Shown: one piece after another, positions 8,464 to 16,496 of the stretch
Layout: every line of letters starts with the position of its first letter
Numbering within the stretch: position 1 is the stretch's first letter
Assembly (NCBI GenBank): GCA_039821555.1
Contig: JBCBNX010000001.1
Coordinates: forward strand, 48,477 to 112,476
Source of the DNA: Bacteroidota bacterium
GTDB taxonomy: Bacteria; Bacteroidota; Rhodothermia; Rhodothermales; Rubricoccaceae
DNA: 64,000 nucleotides
Reading direction: 5' to 3'
The notes under the pieces: model-generated
Database searches by the model: none
Told to the model about the DNA's origin: nothing
What the model saw: the letters and a program-made list of their open reading frames with translations, nothing else
Program-made: the position numbers and the translations under genes

Positions 8464-9330
8464 ATGCCTCTCGTCCGTCTGTTTGACGCGCTGGACCACC
8501 GCGCATCGACCCCTCGCACCCGCCGCGCCATCGGCGCCGGGCTCGTCATCGCCTTTCTCAGCTACCTCGTCGTGATCGAGCTAGGGCGGCAGGGGCTCCT
8601 GCCCGACGGGCTCGCCGCGCGCATCCCGACGAGCCACTTCTACGCGGTCGACCTCGCCTTCAAGCTGCTCCTGCTTGTGGAAGTGGTGGAGTTGATCTTC
8701 GGGCTCGCGCACTCGGTGGCGGACGCGCTGGGCAAGCAGTTGGAGATCCTCTCGCTGATCCTACTGCGGGCAGCGTTCAAGGAGTTGACCAACTTCCCAG
8801 AGCCGATCGCCTGGGAGCCGGACCGCGCCGAGGCCGTCCTCCACATGGCCGCCGACGTCTCCGGGGCGCTCGTGATCTTCGTGGTGCTGGGCTTCTACTA
8901 CCGCGCGCAGAAGCACCGGCGGATCACGTCCACGGACCGCGAGCAGGCGCAGTTTGTGGCCACGAAAAAGCGCATCGCCTTCCTGCTGCTCGTGCTCTTT
9001 GTGAGCATCGGGGCCTACGACCTCGTCCGGTGGAGCATGGGCCTGCCCGTGGCCGACTTCTTCGCGACGTTCTACACGGTGCTCATCTTCGCCGACGTGC
9101 TGATCGTGCTCGTCTCGCTGCGCTACGCGTCGTTCTACGCCGTCGTCTTCCGCAACTCGGCGTTTGCCATGACGACGGTGCTGATCCGCCTGGCGCTCGC
9201 GGCCCCGCCCTACATCAGCGCTCTCATCGGTGTCGGGGCGGCCGTGCTGGCGCTTGGGCTCACGCTCGCCTACAACCGGTTCGCGCTCGAAATTAGTGAC
9301 GAGATTGTCCTGGAAAGCGAGGCCGTCTGA
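8464..9330 (+). CDS. Polytopic membrane protein of unknown function
   Basis: A 288-residue inner-membrane protein with six or seven hydrophobic segments: about residues 23-42, 63-85, 127-148, 169-188, 203-225 and a long one at 235-275. The soluble loop of about 40 residues between segments two and three contains NFPEPIAWEPDR. The N-terminus is basic and likely cytoplasmic. I recognise no family. It is divergent from the beta-helix gene, with 247 bases between, and is followed by the barrel-fusion operon after a 161-base gap. Confidence 0.7.
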   Translation: MPLVRLFDALDHRASTPRTRRAIGAGLVIAFLSYLVVIELGRQGLLPDGLAARIPTSHFYAVDLAFKLLLLVEVVELIFGLAHSVADALGKQLEILSLILLRAAFKELTNFPEPIAWEPDRAEAVLHMAADVSGALVIFVVLGFYYRAQKHRRITSTDREQAQFVATKKRIAFLLLVLFVSIGAYDLVRWSMGLPVADFFATFYTVLIFADVLIVLVSLRYASFYAVVFRNSAFAMTTVLIRLALAAPPYISALIGVGAAVLALGLTLAYNRFALEISDEIVLESEAV

Positions 9331-9424
9331 GCTAGCAAGGAGTCGGCGACGGGTCTGGTGAAGCGATTCGGGCGCTCCGGGTGGCTATTCGGGGCACGAA
9401 GCGGGTAGGTGAGGCGAAAGGCCC

Positions 9425-9453
9425 TTGACGCTGGGCCTAGGTCCATGTAACGT
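9425..9453 (+). promoter_or_regulatory. Candidate promoter for the barrel-fusion operon
   Basis: TTGACG at 9425-9430 and TAACGT at 9448-9453 are spaced by 17 bases, 38 bases upstream of the GTG start at 9492. This is a sigma70-like match by eye only. Confidence 0.3.
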
Positions 9454-9491
9454 GCGGGGCTGTCGTCCCCCAACCCGTCCGACGTGCCACC

Positions 9492-12400
9492 GTGCCTGCC
9501 TTCCGGTCCGTCCTCGCCCTCGTGCCCCGCCTGCTCACGCTCGCGCTCGTCGTCGGGCTCTGCGCGCCGCCCGTCGCGGCGCAGTACGGCTTCTCGTTCG
9601 GACGCAACAAGGTGCAGTACGAGGACTTCGACTGGCACGTCCTGGAGACGGAGCACTTCGACGTGTACTACTACCCCGAGATGGAGGAACTCGCCGAGTA
9701 CGGGGCCGCCTTCGCCGAGGAGGTCTACGACGAGCTGGAGCACCGCTTCAACTTCTCGCTCGTCCGCCGCGTGCCCGTCGTCTTCTACGCGACCAACCTC
9801 CACTTCAAGCAGACCAACATCACGCCGGGCTTCATCCCGGACAACGTCGGCGGCTTCTTCGAATTCCTCAAGGGCCGCGTGGTCGTGCCCTCAAACGGCG
9901 ACCTGCACCGCTTCCGCCGCGTGATCCGCCACGAACTGGTGCACGTGTTCACCTTCTCGAAGGTGCGCCGGGCCTACGCCGACTACCGGCGGCCCGCCGA
10001 GACCTTTATCCCGTTGTGGTTCACCGAAGGCATCGCCGAGTATTGGAGTGGCAGCGCCGACCACAACCACGAGATGATCATGCGCGACGCCGTCGCGTCC
10101 AACTTCCTCGTGCCGCTCGACAACATCATTCGCATCCGGGGGAGCTACGTGATGTACAAGCAGGGCGAGGCGGTCTGCCGTTGGATCGGCGAGACCTACG
10201 GCGACGAGAAGCTGCTGTTGATGATGGAAAACGCCTGGCGCGACCCCGACTTCACGAAGGTCATCGAACACGTCTTGCAGGAAGACTTCGAGACCCTCTC
10301 CGAGCGCTGGGACGAGTGGGTGCGCGCACAGTACGTCCCCGACGTCGAGGGCGCGGACGTGACGTCGCTCGTGGCGCAGCCCGTGCAGGCGCGCGGCTAC
10401 AGCATGAAGCCCGCACTCTGGACCGACGCCGAGGGCCAGCGGCACGTCGTCTACGCGGCCAACAAGAACGGCTACACGAACCTCTACCGCGTGGCCGTGG
10501 ACTCAGCGATGGCACCCGTCGAAGACCCACGCGTGGTGGTCGAGGGTGAGCGCAGCGCCGTTTATGAGGCGTTCCACATGTTTGACAGCCGCCACGACGT
10601 GAACGACGAGGGCCATGTCGTCTTCGTCACGAAGTCGGGCGGGACCGACGTCGTGCACGTGTTCGACATGGTCGAGGAGCGCCGTCTCCACACCTTCGCC
10701 TTCGACGATCTCGTGGCGATCTACTCGCCGCACTGGAGCCCGGACGGCCGGCGGCTCGCGTTCACCGGCATCGCCCGGTCGGGCTTCTCCGACCTCTACG
10801 TCTACGACCTCGCCGACGGCCGCCTCGCCCGCCTCACCGACGACGCCTACGACGACCGCGACCCGGCGTGGAGCCCCGACGGCACGCGCCTCGTCTTCTC
10901 CAGCGACCGCACGGCGTTCGGGCACGAGGGTGCCTACAACCTCTTCACCTACACCTTCGAAGAGGGGGCGATGGACGCGGGCGCGCTCGCCTACCTCACC
11001 TACGGCCCGCACCTCGACCTGAGCCCCCGCTGGACGCCCGACGGCACGCGCGTCGTCTACACGAGCACGGTCCGCGACGAGGCCACCGGCCGCTTCACCG
11101 CCCAAGACCTCTGGACGGTCGAAGCCGAGAGCGCTACCCCGCTCCTGGCCCGCACGAGCACGGCCGCGCCCACCCGGCAGGCGACGCGGCTGACCCGCTT
11201 CACCAGCGCCTCGTTCGACCCCGTCTGGACCGACACGGACCGCATCGTCTTCGCCAGCTTCGAGAACTTCCGCTTCACGATCCGCACGATGGACGCGCGC
11301 GGGTTGGTAGATGACCCCGTCTCGATTGTGGCGGTGCGTCCCGCCCTCGACCGGTTTGGGCCGACGGCGCCGCTGCTGGCGCAGCGTGAGACGGCGCCGG
11401 CGTCGCCGCGCTCGGTGGTCATGCCGATCCCAGACGACGATGCAGCCAACGTGCCCGGAGGCGGCGATGCGTTTGCCGAGGACGGGCCCCTCGCTGAGAC
11501 ACCGCCCAGCGAGGCGATCTCCGCAAGTGTGGCGCTGCGCGCGCGCGTGGGCCTTTCGTGGGAGCCGCCGGAGGCGTGGGCAGCCCGCCCCGTGGCCACC
11601 TCACCCGATGACAGAACGCCACCCGAGGAAGGGTGGGCGTTCGACCCGATCCCGATCACGGAGGTGGAGCGGCAGCGCCCTTACAAGCGCGCGTACAACC
11701 TCGACATCGCCCAGGGCGGGGTTAGCACGAACCCGGTCTGGGGCACCTCCGGCGGCGCGGTGCTCGCCTTCTCCGACATGCTCGGCAACGACCGCTGGTA
11801 CGTGTCCGCCTTCCAGGTCAACACGCCCGGTCGTTCGTTCTGGGAGGGCCTCAACGTGTCCGTCTCGCGGCTGCACCTTGGACGTCGCGCCAACTTCGGC
11901 TACGGCGCGTTCCGCCTCGGCGGGCGGCGCTTCGACCGCGGCGATCCGGACGCGGCCGCAACCTACCCGGTCTTCTTCGAGGAGGTGTGGGGCGGTTTCG
12001 GCGCGGTCAGCTACCCGCTCTCGAAGTTCCGCCGCGTCGAACTCGGCACGTCGGCGGCGTGGAGCCAGAAGGACCAGATCACGGCGACCGAGACGTTGGA
12101 GTCGGTGCTCGTAAGCAACAGCGTGGCGCTCGTGCACGACACGGCGCTCTACGGCTTCAACGGCCCCGTCGACGGGTGGCGCGGCAACCTCACCGTCGGC
12201 TACACGACCGACGTGCTCAACGCCAACGTCAACTACGTCACGCTCTCGGCCGACCTGCGGCACTACCTCCGCATCGTGCCCGGGCTCACCTTCGCCTCGT
12301 GGGGCCTCGCGCAGTCGAACATAGGGCGGCGCTCGCGGCTCTTCCTGCTCGGCGGAAGCTGGAACCTGCGCGGCTTCGGTTTCCTCGACGTGCGTGCGCG

Positions 12401-12734
12401 CAACATCCTGTTCACGTCGCAGGAACTCCGCTTCCCGCTCGTGGAGGCGCCCGGCGCGATCCTGCCGATCCTCGCCCCGTTCGGCCTCGCCAACATCCGA
12501 GGCGCGGCCTTCTTCGACGCGGCCCATGCCTGGAACGACGACTTCTACAGCGACTCTATCGCCGAGGCGCAGCTCAACGCAGGGCGGACGCTCGGCGCGA
12601 CCGGGCTTGGCCTCCGATTCAACCTCTTCGGCGCGTTCGTGCTGCGCTACGACCGGGGCTTCCGCTTCCGCGACGGCATCCAGTGGGACGAACGCGAGGC
12701 GTTCAGCCAGTTCTTCTTCGGCTATGATTTCTAG
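9492..12734 (+). CDS. Exported gluzincin-like metalloprotease fused to TolB-type propeller and BamA-like outer-membrane barrel
   Basis: A 1080-residue protein. A signal peptide of about 33 residues ends at VAAQ. Residues about 40-200 form a zinc-protease domain: HELVH at 147-151, then WFTEGIAEYW, giving the third ligand Glu179 in a gluzincin arrangement. Residues about 340-620 hold TolB/WD40-like repeats (SPHWSPDGRRLAFTG, DPAWSPDGTRLVFSSD, SPRWTPDGTRVVYTS). A low-complexity Ala/Pro-rich stretch of about 100 residues leads to a C-terminal beta-barrel (about 727-1080) of BamA/surface-antigen type that ends in an aromatic residue (YDF). It is probably an outer-membrane protein with a periplasmic or surface protease head. 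The GTG start is chosen because it precedes the signal peptide. The next gene overlaps its 3' end by 11 bases. Confidence 0.75.
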   Translation: MPAFRSVLALVPRLLTLALVVGLCAPPVAAQYGFSFGRNKVQYEDFDWHVLETEHFDVYYYPEMEELAEYGAAFAEEVYDELEHRFNFSLVRRVPVVFYATNLHFKQTNITPGFIPDNVGGFFEFLKGRVVVPSNGDLHRFRRVIRHELVHVFTFSKVRRAYADYRRPAETFIPLWFTEGIAEYWSGSADHNHEMIMRDAVASNFLVPLDNIIRIRGSYVMYKQGEAVCRWIGETYGDEKLLLMMENAWRDPDFTKVIEHVLQEDFETLSERWDEWVRAQYVPDVEGADVTSLVAQPVQARGYSMKPALWTDAEGQRHVVYAANKNGYTNLYRVAVDSAMAPVEDPRVVVEGERSAVYEAFHMFDSRHDVNDEGHVVFVTKSGGTDVVHVFDMVEERRLHTFAFDDLVAIYSPHWSPDGRRLAFTGIARSGFSDLYVYDLADGRLARLTDDAYDDRDPAWSPDGTRLVFSSDRTAFGHEGAYNLFTYTFEEGAMDAGALAYLTYGPHLDLSPRWTPDGTRVVYTSTVRDEATGRFTAQDLWTVEAESATPLLARTSTAAPTRQATRLTRFTSASFDPVWTDTDRIVFASFENFRFTIRTMDARGLVDDPVSIVAVRPALDRFGPTAPLLAQRETAPASPRSVVMPIPDDDAANVPGGGDAFAEDGPLAETPPSEAISASVALRARVGLSWEPPEAWAARPVATSPDDRTPPEEGWAFDPIPITEVERQRPYKRAYNLDIAQGGVSTNPVWGTSGGAVLAFSDMLGNDRWYVSAFQVNTPGRSFWEGLNVSVSRLHLGRRANFGYGAFRLGGRRFDRGDPDAAATYPVFFEEVWGGFGAVSYPLSKFRRVELGTSAAWSQKDQITATETLESVLVSNSVALVHDTALYGFNGPVDGWRGNLTVGYTTDVLNANVNYVTLSADLRHYLRIVPGLTFASWGLAQSNIGRRSRLFLLGGSWNLRGFGFLDVRARNILFTSQELRFPLVEAPGAILPILAPFGLANIRGAAFFDAAHAWNDDFYSDSIAEAQLNAGRTLGATGLGLRFNLFGAFVLRYDRGFRFRDGIQWDEREAFSQFFFGYDF

Positions 12735-13947
12735 AACGTCCATAGTCGGAGGGCGAAGCTCGGCGGTCTGGCTGCTGCTGGTCGCCCTGTTCTGGGTAGG
12801 CTGCGAGGTGTTGCAGGTGGGCCGCCCGCTCGCGTTGGACGAGGGGGCGTGGACGACGGAGGGCGGCTCGGCGGCGCGCACCTTCGAGGCTGAGGGTGAA
12901 CTCGCACTACCACTAGAGGAGAAATGGGTCTACAACGCCGAGGGCGCGTTCGGGCCGGCCGCGGCGCTCGTCGCGGAGGGGCAGCTGTTCGTCGCCACGC
13001 GCCAGGGCGAGGTCCGCTCGCTCGACCTCGCCGAGGAGCGCACCTTTACCGGACAGACCGACCTCGGCGATGCCATCGACGGCGCGCCCGTGCTGACCGA
13101 CCGGCTGCTGATTGCGCCAATCTCGGCCGGCGGCGACGGGGTCGTGGCGTACGACATCGTGCGGGGACGCATCGCGTGGAAGCTCGACGCCGAGCCGCAT
13201 GCAGCCGGGCTGCTCCGTGTCGGCGACACGCTCGTCGCAGCGAGCTTACTAGGTACGATCCGCGCGCTGGACGTCCGCACGGGCGCCGTGCAGTGGGAGC
13301 TGGCCTCCGATTCGGTGCAGGCCGTGCACGCGTCCCCTGTCTTGCTCGATGCCGCGACGGTGGCGGTTGTCGACGACCAGGGGCGCATCTCGGCACACAG
13401 CCTCACGGACGGGAGCCCGCGCTGGACAGCCGACCTCGAGGTCCCCGTTTATGCCACGCCCGCTGTTGCAGACGGGCTTCTCCTCGTGCCGACGACGCGC
13501 GGGCAGTTTGTCGCCCTCGACGCCGCCACCGGGCAGCGGCGCTGGACGTATGCCGCCGCGACTCCGACGACGCGCCTGACGAGTCCCGCCACCGACCGCC
13601 GCACGCTCTTCGTCGGCACGTCCGACGGCACCATCGCCGCGCTCGACGTGCAGACGGGCGACGTGCGCTGGACCCACACCGAGGACGGCGTGATCGCCGC
13701 CGCGCCGCACCTCGCAGGGGACGTCCTGTTTGTTGGCTCGCTACGCAAGCGCGTCTTCGCGCTCGACGCTGCCACGGGGACGGTGCGCTGGCAGACCGAG
13801 ATTGGCGGACGCGTCAAGACGGCCCCGCTCGTCGCTGGCGGCTACCTCGTTGTGATGGCCGAGCCTCGCCAAGTCTATCTCTTTGGACCGCCGGTGTCGG
13901 ACGCCATCGTCGATGCTTCCGCTGTCGATTCCCTTGCCGCTCGGTAA
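12724..13947 (+). CDS. PQQ-type beta-propeller lipoprotein (BamB-like)
   Basis: A 407-residue lipoprotein. The N-terminal hydrophobic segment ends in a lipobox, FWVGC, with Cys27. The body is a chain of PQQ-like blades, for example DIVRGRIAWKLDAE, DVRTGAVQWELAS, DAATGQRRWTYAA, DVQTGDVRWTHTE and DAATGTVRWQTEI; seven or eight blades are likely. This architecture matches BamB, the accessory lipoprotein of outer-membrane protein assembly, but PQQ propellers also occur elsewhere. The start overlaps the upstream barrel gene by 11 bases and the stop shares one base with the next start (TAATG), so the three genes are likely translated together. Confidence 0.75.
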   Translation: MISRTSIVGGRSSAVWLLLVALFWVGCEVLQVGRPLALDEGAWTTEGGSAARTFEAEGELALPLEEKWVYNAEGAFGPAAALVAEGQLFVATRQGEVRSLDLAEERTFTGQTDLGDAIDGAPVLTDRLLIAPISAGGDGVVAYDIVRGRIAWKLDAEPHAAGLLRVGDTLVAASLLGTIRALDVRTGAVQWELASDSVQAVHASPVLLDAATVAVVDDQGRISAHSLTDGSPRWTADLEVPVYATPAVADGLLLVPTTRGQFVALDAATGQRRWTYAAATPTTRLTSPATDRRTLFVGTSDGTIAALDVQTGDVRWTHTEDGVIAAAPHLAGDVLFVGSLRKRVFALDAATGTVRWQTEIGGRVKTAPLVAGGYLVVMAEPRQVYLFGPPVSDAIVDASAVDSLAAR

Positions 13948-14729
13948 TGATGTTCCGCCTGATCCTCCTCGTCAGCTTCCTGACTGCGGCCCCGACGTGG
14001 GCGCAGGACGTGGGGTATGTCCGCGTTGAGACCAACGCGCCCGAGGCTACGTTCTTCGTCAACGGGCGGCATGTGATGCTTACGGACGACGGCGTGCTGG
14101 AAGTCGCGCCTGGGACCATCATGGTATTGGCGCTCGTGGGAGAGCCGGATACCTGGGACGCGCGTCGCGCGTCGGCTACCGTACACGTTTCGGCAGGGGC
14201 GACCGCGGTGGCGAAGCTCGATCTTCCGGTCCGGTATCGCATCACCTCGGTGCCATATGGGGCGACGGTCGTGCATGAAGCTCCCGATGGCACCCAGACC
14301 CAACTCGGCGCTACGCCGCTCTCGATTGATCGGCCTGTGCAGCTAGGCGGGACGCTACGCCTGAATAAGGACGGCTATGCTTCGCAACAACTCACACCCG
14401 GCTCCGGGTTCACAAACGAGCAGAGCGTGTTGCTTCGGCCGCTGCGCTCGGAGGACGGCGCTGAGGTGATTGGACTGATGGAGGCGCGTCCCAGTCGCTG
14501 GATCGATGTGGCGGCGGGCGCGCTCGCGCTCGCGGGCGGAGCTACGGCGGTCTACTTCAAGCTCCGCGCCGACGACGTCGACGACCGCTACAGGAACCTG
14601 GGCAGCCCGGAGCGGGGAGACCCAGCGCTCCGCGACGAAGCGCAGCGGCTCGACACCTACTCGGCCGTGGGGCTTGGTGCGATGCAGGTCGGGCTGGGCG
14701 TCATTGCCGTGCGGCTCGTCTTGCGGTAG
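13947..14729 (+). CDS. Exported PEGA-like domain protein with C-terminal membrane segments
   Basis: A 260-residue protein starting MMFRLILLVSFLTAAPTWAQ, a clear signal peptide. Residues about 25-90 (YVRVETNAPEATFFVNGRH and the following APG turn) and about 92-165 (YRITSVPYGATVV, TPLSIDRPV) look like PEGA-type beta-sandwich repeats, which often bind envelope polysaccharide. Two hydrophobic stretches follow (about 188-206 and 240-258), the second near the end, so the protein is probably anchored in the membrane. The ATG overlaps the upstream stop by one base. Function in the operon is not known; a structural role in envelope assembly is an inference. Confidence 0.6.
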   Translation: MMFRLILLVSFLTAAPTWAQDVGYVRVETNAPEATFFVNGRHVMLTDDGVLEVAPGTIMVLALVGEPDTWDARRASATVHVSAGATAVAKLDLPVRYRITSVPYGATVVHEAPDGTQTQLGATPLSIDRPVQLGGTLRLNKDGYASQQLTPGSGFTNEQSVLLRPLRSEDGAEVIGLMEARPSRWIDVAAGALALAGGATAVYFKLRADDVDDRYRNLGSPERGDPALRDEAQRLDTYSAVGLGAMQVGLGVIAVRLVLR

Positions 14730-14790
14730 CGCCGCTCGAAACTCGGTCGGGTTTGGCACAGACGCCGCTGTCTGGCAGGGGGCAGGACCG

Positions 14791-14797
14791 TAGTTTG
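14791..14797 (+). promoter_or_regulatory. TAnnTTTG-like box upstream of yqeY
   Basis: TAGTTTG lies 37 bases before the ATG. It matches the -7 box known from Bacteroidota promoters; no clear -33 TTG is seen. Confidence 0.3.
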
Positions 14798-14833
14798 TGC
14801 TGCTCCTTTCTCTTGGCTCTCGCCCACACTGTC

Positions 14834-15280
14834 ATGCCCCTCGCCGACCAGATCAACGCCGACCTCAAGACCGCCATGAAGGCGCGGGATGCCCAACGGG
14901 TCGGCACGCTCCGTCTGCTCCGTGCCGCCTTCCTCGACTTTGAGAAGAGCGGGCAGGGTGCCCTGACGGACGAAAAAGCGCTCGCCATCCTCCAGAAGCA
15001 GGCAAAGCAGCGCCGTGAGTCGATCACCCAATTCGAGGACGCTGGCCGAGAGGACCTCGCAGCCAAGGAGCGCGCAGAGCTGGAACTGATTAACGACTAC
15101 CTCCCGAAACAACTGGGCGACGAGGAGCTACGGGCACGCGTAGCCGCGATCGTAGAGCAGACAGGAGCGTCCTCAATGGCAGACATGGGCAAAGTGATGG
15201 GCCGGGCCATGGGCGCGCTTCGCGGCCTCGCCGACGGCAACCGCGTCCGCCAGGCCGTGGAGGCGCTCCTAAAGGGTTGA
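14834..15280 (+). CDS. yqeY: GatB/YqeY domain protein
   Basis: A 148-residue cytoplasmic protein of the YqeY family. It matches the family in length and motifs: LADQINADLKTAMKARD, VGTLRLLRAAF at the start, KQAKQRRESITQFEDAGREDLAAKE in the middle, and the C-terminal MADMGKVMGRAMGAL followed by ADGNRVRQAV. The C-terminal half resembles the tail of the GatB amidotransferase subunit, which binds tRNA. The exact role of stand-alone YqeY is unknown. The ATG at 14834 is the family start. Confidence 0.92.
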   Translation: MPLADQINADLKTAMKARDAQRVGTLRLLRAAFLDFEKSGQGALTDEKALAILQKQAKQRRESITQFEDAGREDLAAKERAELELINDYLPKQLGDEELRARVAAIVEQTGASSMADMGKVMGRAMGALRGLADGNRVRQAVEALLKG

Positions 15281-15382
15281 GGCCTGCTGATCGTGCCTCC
15301 GTAAATCGCAGGTATTGGAGTAAGTAGCTCGTCTGGCATAGCCCTGGCATTATTCTACGCCCAGCCATCTGCCTCCCTACCT

Positions 15383-16000
15383 ATGGACTTCCTCGCTGAC
15401 CTCTCCTACCTCGATGCCTTCATCTCGGTCGTAGCGGTGCTCGGCCTCATGCGGGGCTGGCACAAAGGCCTCGTCGATCAGGTGCTGGGGCTCGTCGGGA
15501 TTGTGGCGGCCATCATCCTCAGCGCTATGTTCGCGGGACCCATCGGGAGCATGGTGGTGAATAGCATGGGGCTGTCGCCGAGGATCGCTGGCACGGTGGG
15601 ATTTGCGGTAGTGTTCGCGGGGGTCATGCTGGGCGTGTTCCTCCTCGTCCGCGCGATCAAGAATACCCTGTCGGCGCTGGCGCTTGGCAGTCTCGACAAG
15701 GTGGGCGGCGGCGCTTTCGGCGGATTTAAGGCGTTGCTCGTGCTCAGCCTCATGCTCGGGTTCGTCAACATGCTGCCGCTGATGGCAGGGGCTACCTCAC
15801 CCGTCATCGGCGACGAGACGCGTGAGACCTCGATGTTCTACGAGCCCGTACGCGGCCTAGCCCCGGCCACCTGGGGCGCCGTGCAGCCAATCCTGCCCGG
15901 CTTGAGCGAGCGGCTCTTTCAAGCCGTCGACGACCTCGAAGCAGGCCGGTTCGAGGACGATCCGCCGCCAAGCACGACCATTCAAGGGTTCGGCGACTGA
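15383..16000 (+). CDS. cvpA: CvpA family membrane protein
   Basis: A 205-residue inner-membrane protein with four hydrophobic helices (about residues 10-25, 33-52, 66-90, 105-130). The opening LSYLDAFISVVAVLGLMRGWHKGLVDQVLGL is the CvpA signature: D near the start, then RG-KGL. CvpA is linked to colicin V production and to envelope or bile stress in enterobacteria; its mechanism is unclear. The C-terminal 60 residues are soluble and acidic. Confidence 0.85.
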   Translation: MDFLADLSYLDAFISVVAVLGLMRGWHKGLVDQVLGLVGIVAAIILSAMFAGPIGSMVVNSMGLSPRIAGTVGFAVVFAGVMLGVFLLVRAIKNTLSALALGSLDKVGGGAFGGFKALLVLSLMLGFVNMLPLMAGATSPVIGDETRETSMFYEPVRGLAPATWGAVQPILPGLSERLFQAVDDLEAGRFEDDPPPSTTIQGFGD

Positions 16001-16186
16001 CCCGTGTCAGTGGGGCCAGACTTGGCACATTCCGGGCGTGACGATTCGTGTGACCCAAGAGCTCTCCGCGGCCTAGTTGTTGCAGCTATCCGACCTTGAA
16101 CCGATTCCGGCGTGCACGCGGAACGATCGTAGCGCTGGGTTACGAGACGAGTCCCTGCCGCCCCTCGCTTGGTCGACCGATCTACG

Positions 16187-16393
16187 ATGACGCCGCTCAA
16201 CCGCCTTGCCCTCCTCGTCGCGCAGCTCTCGCCTGAAGAGATGATGCGCTTCCGCCGCTGGCTCGATCAGTATGAGGTGAATCGGTGGGAGGCGGCCGTA
16301 GACCTGGACGTGGACACGCCACGCCTCGACGAAATTGCGCGTTCGATGCAGGTGTCGGTAAAGCGGGCGGGCCCCGTAGCACGGTCGTCGTAG
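16187..16393 (+). CDS. Small hypothetical protein
   Basis: A possible 68-residue protein. The first 45 residues (MTPLNRLALLVAQLSPEEM, then MRFRRWLDQYEVNRW) look like a genuine amphipathic helical protein, while the tail is less convincing. No ribosome site is clear. It fills part of the gap between cvpA and sbcC. It could be non-coding. Confidence 0.35.
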   Translation: MTPLNRLALLVAQLSPEEMMRFRRWLDQYEVNRWEAAVDLDVDTPRLDEIARSMQVSVKRAGPVARSS

Positions 16394-16441
16394 GTGGGGT
16401 CGATCCTGCAGCGGCACGGATCGCAGAGGTAGAGGCGGACG

Positions 16442-16449
16442 TACCTTGG
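16442..16449 (+). promoter_or_regulatory. TAnnTTTG-like box upstream of sbcC
   Basis: TACCTTGG lies 48 bases before the ATG at 16497, consistent with a Bacteroidota-type -7 box. Confidence 0.28.
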
Positions 16450-16496
16450 AGCCGTCCGTACCACCGTCCCCGGCTCTTCCGCTGTCGCGTCCGCGC

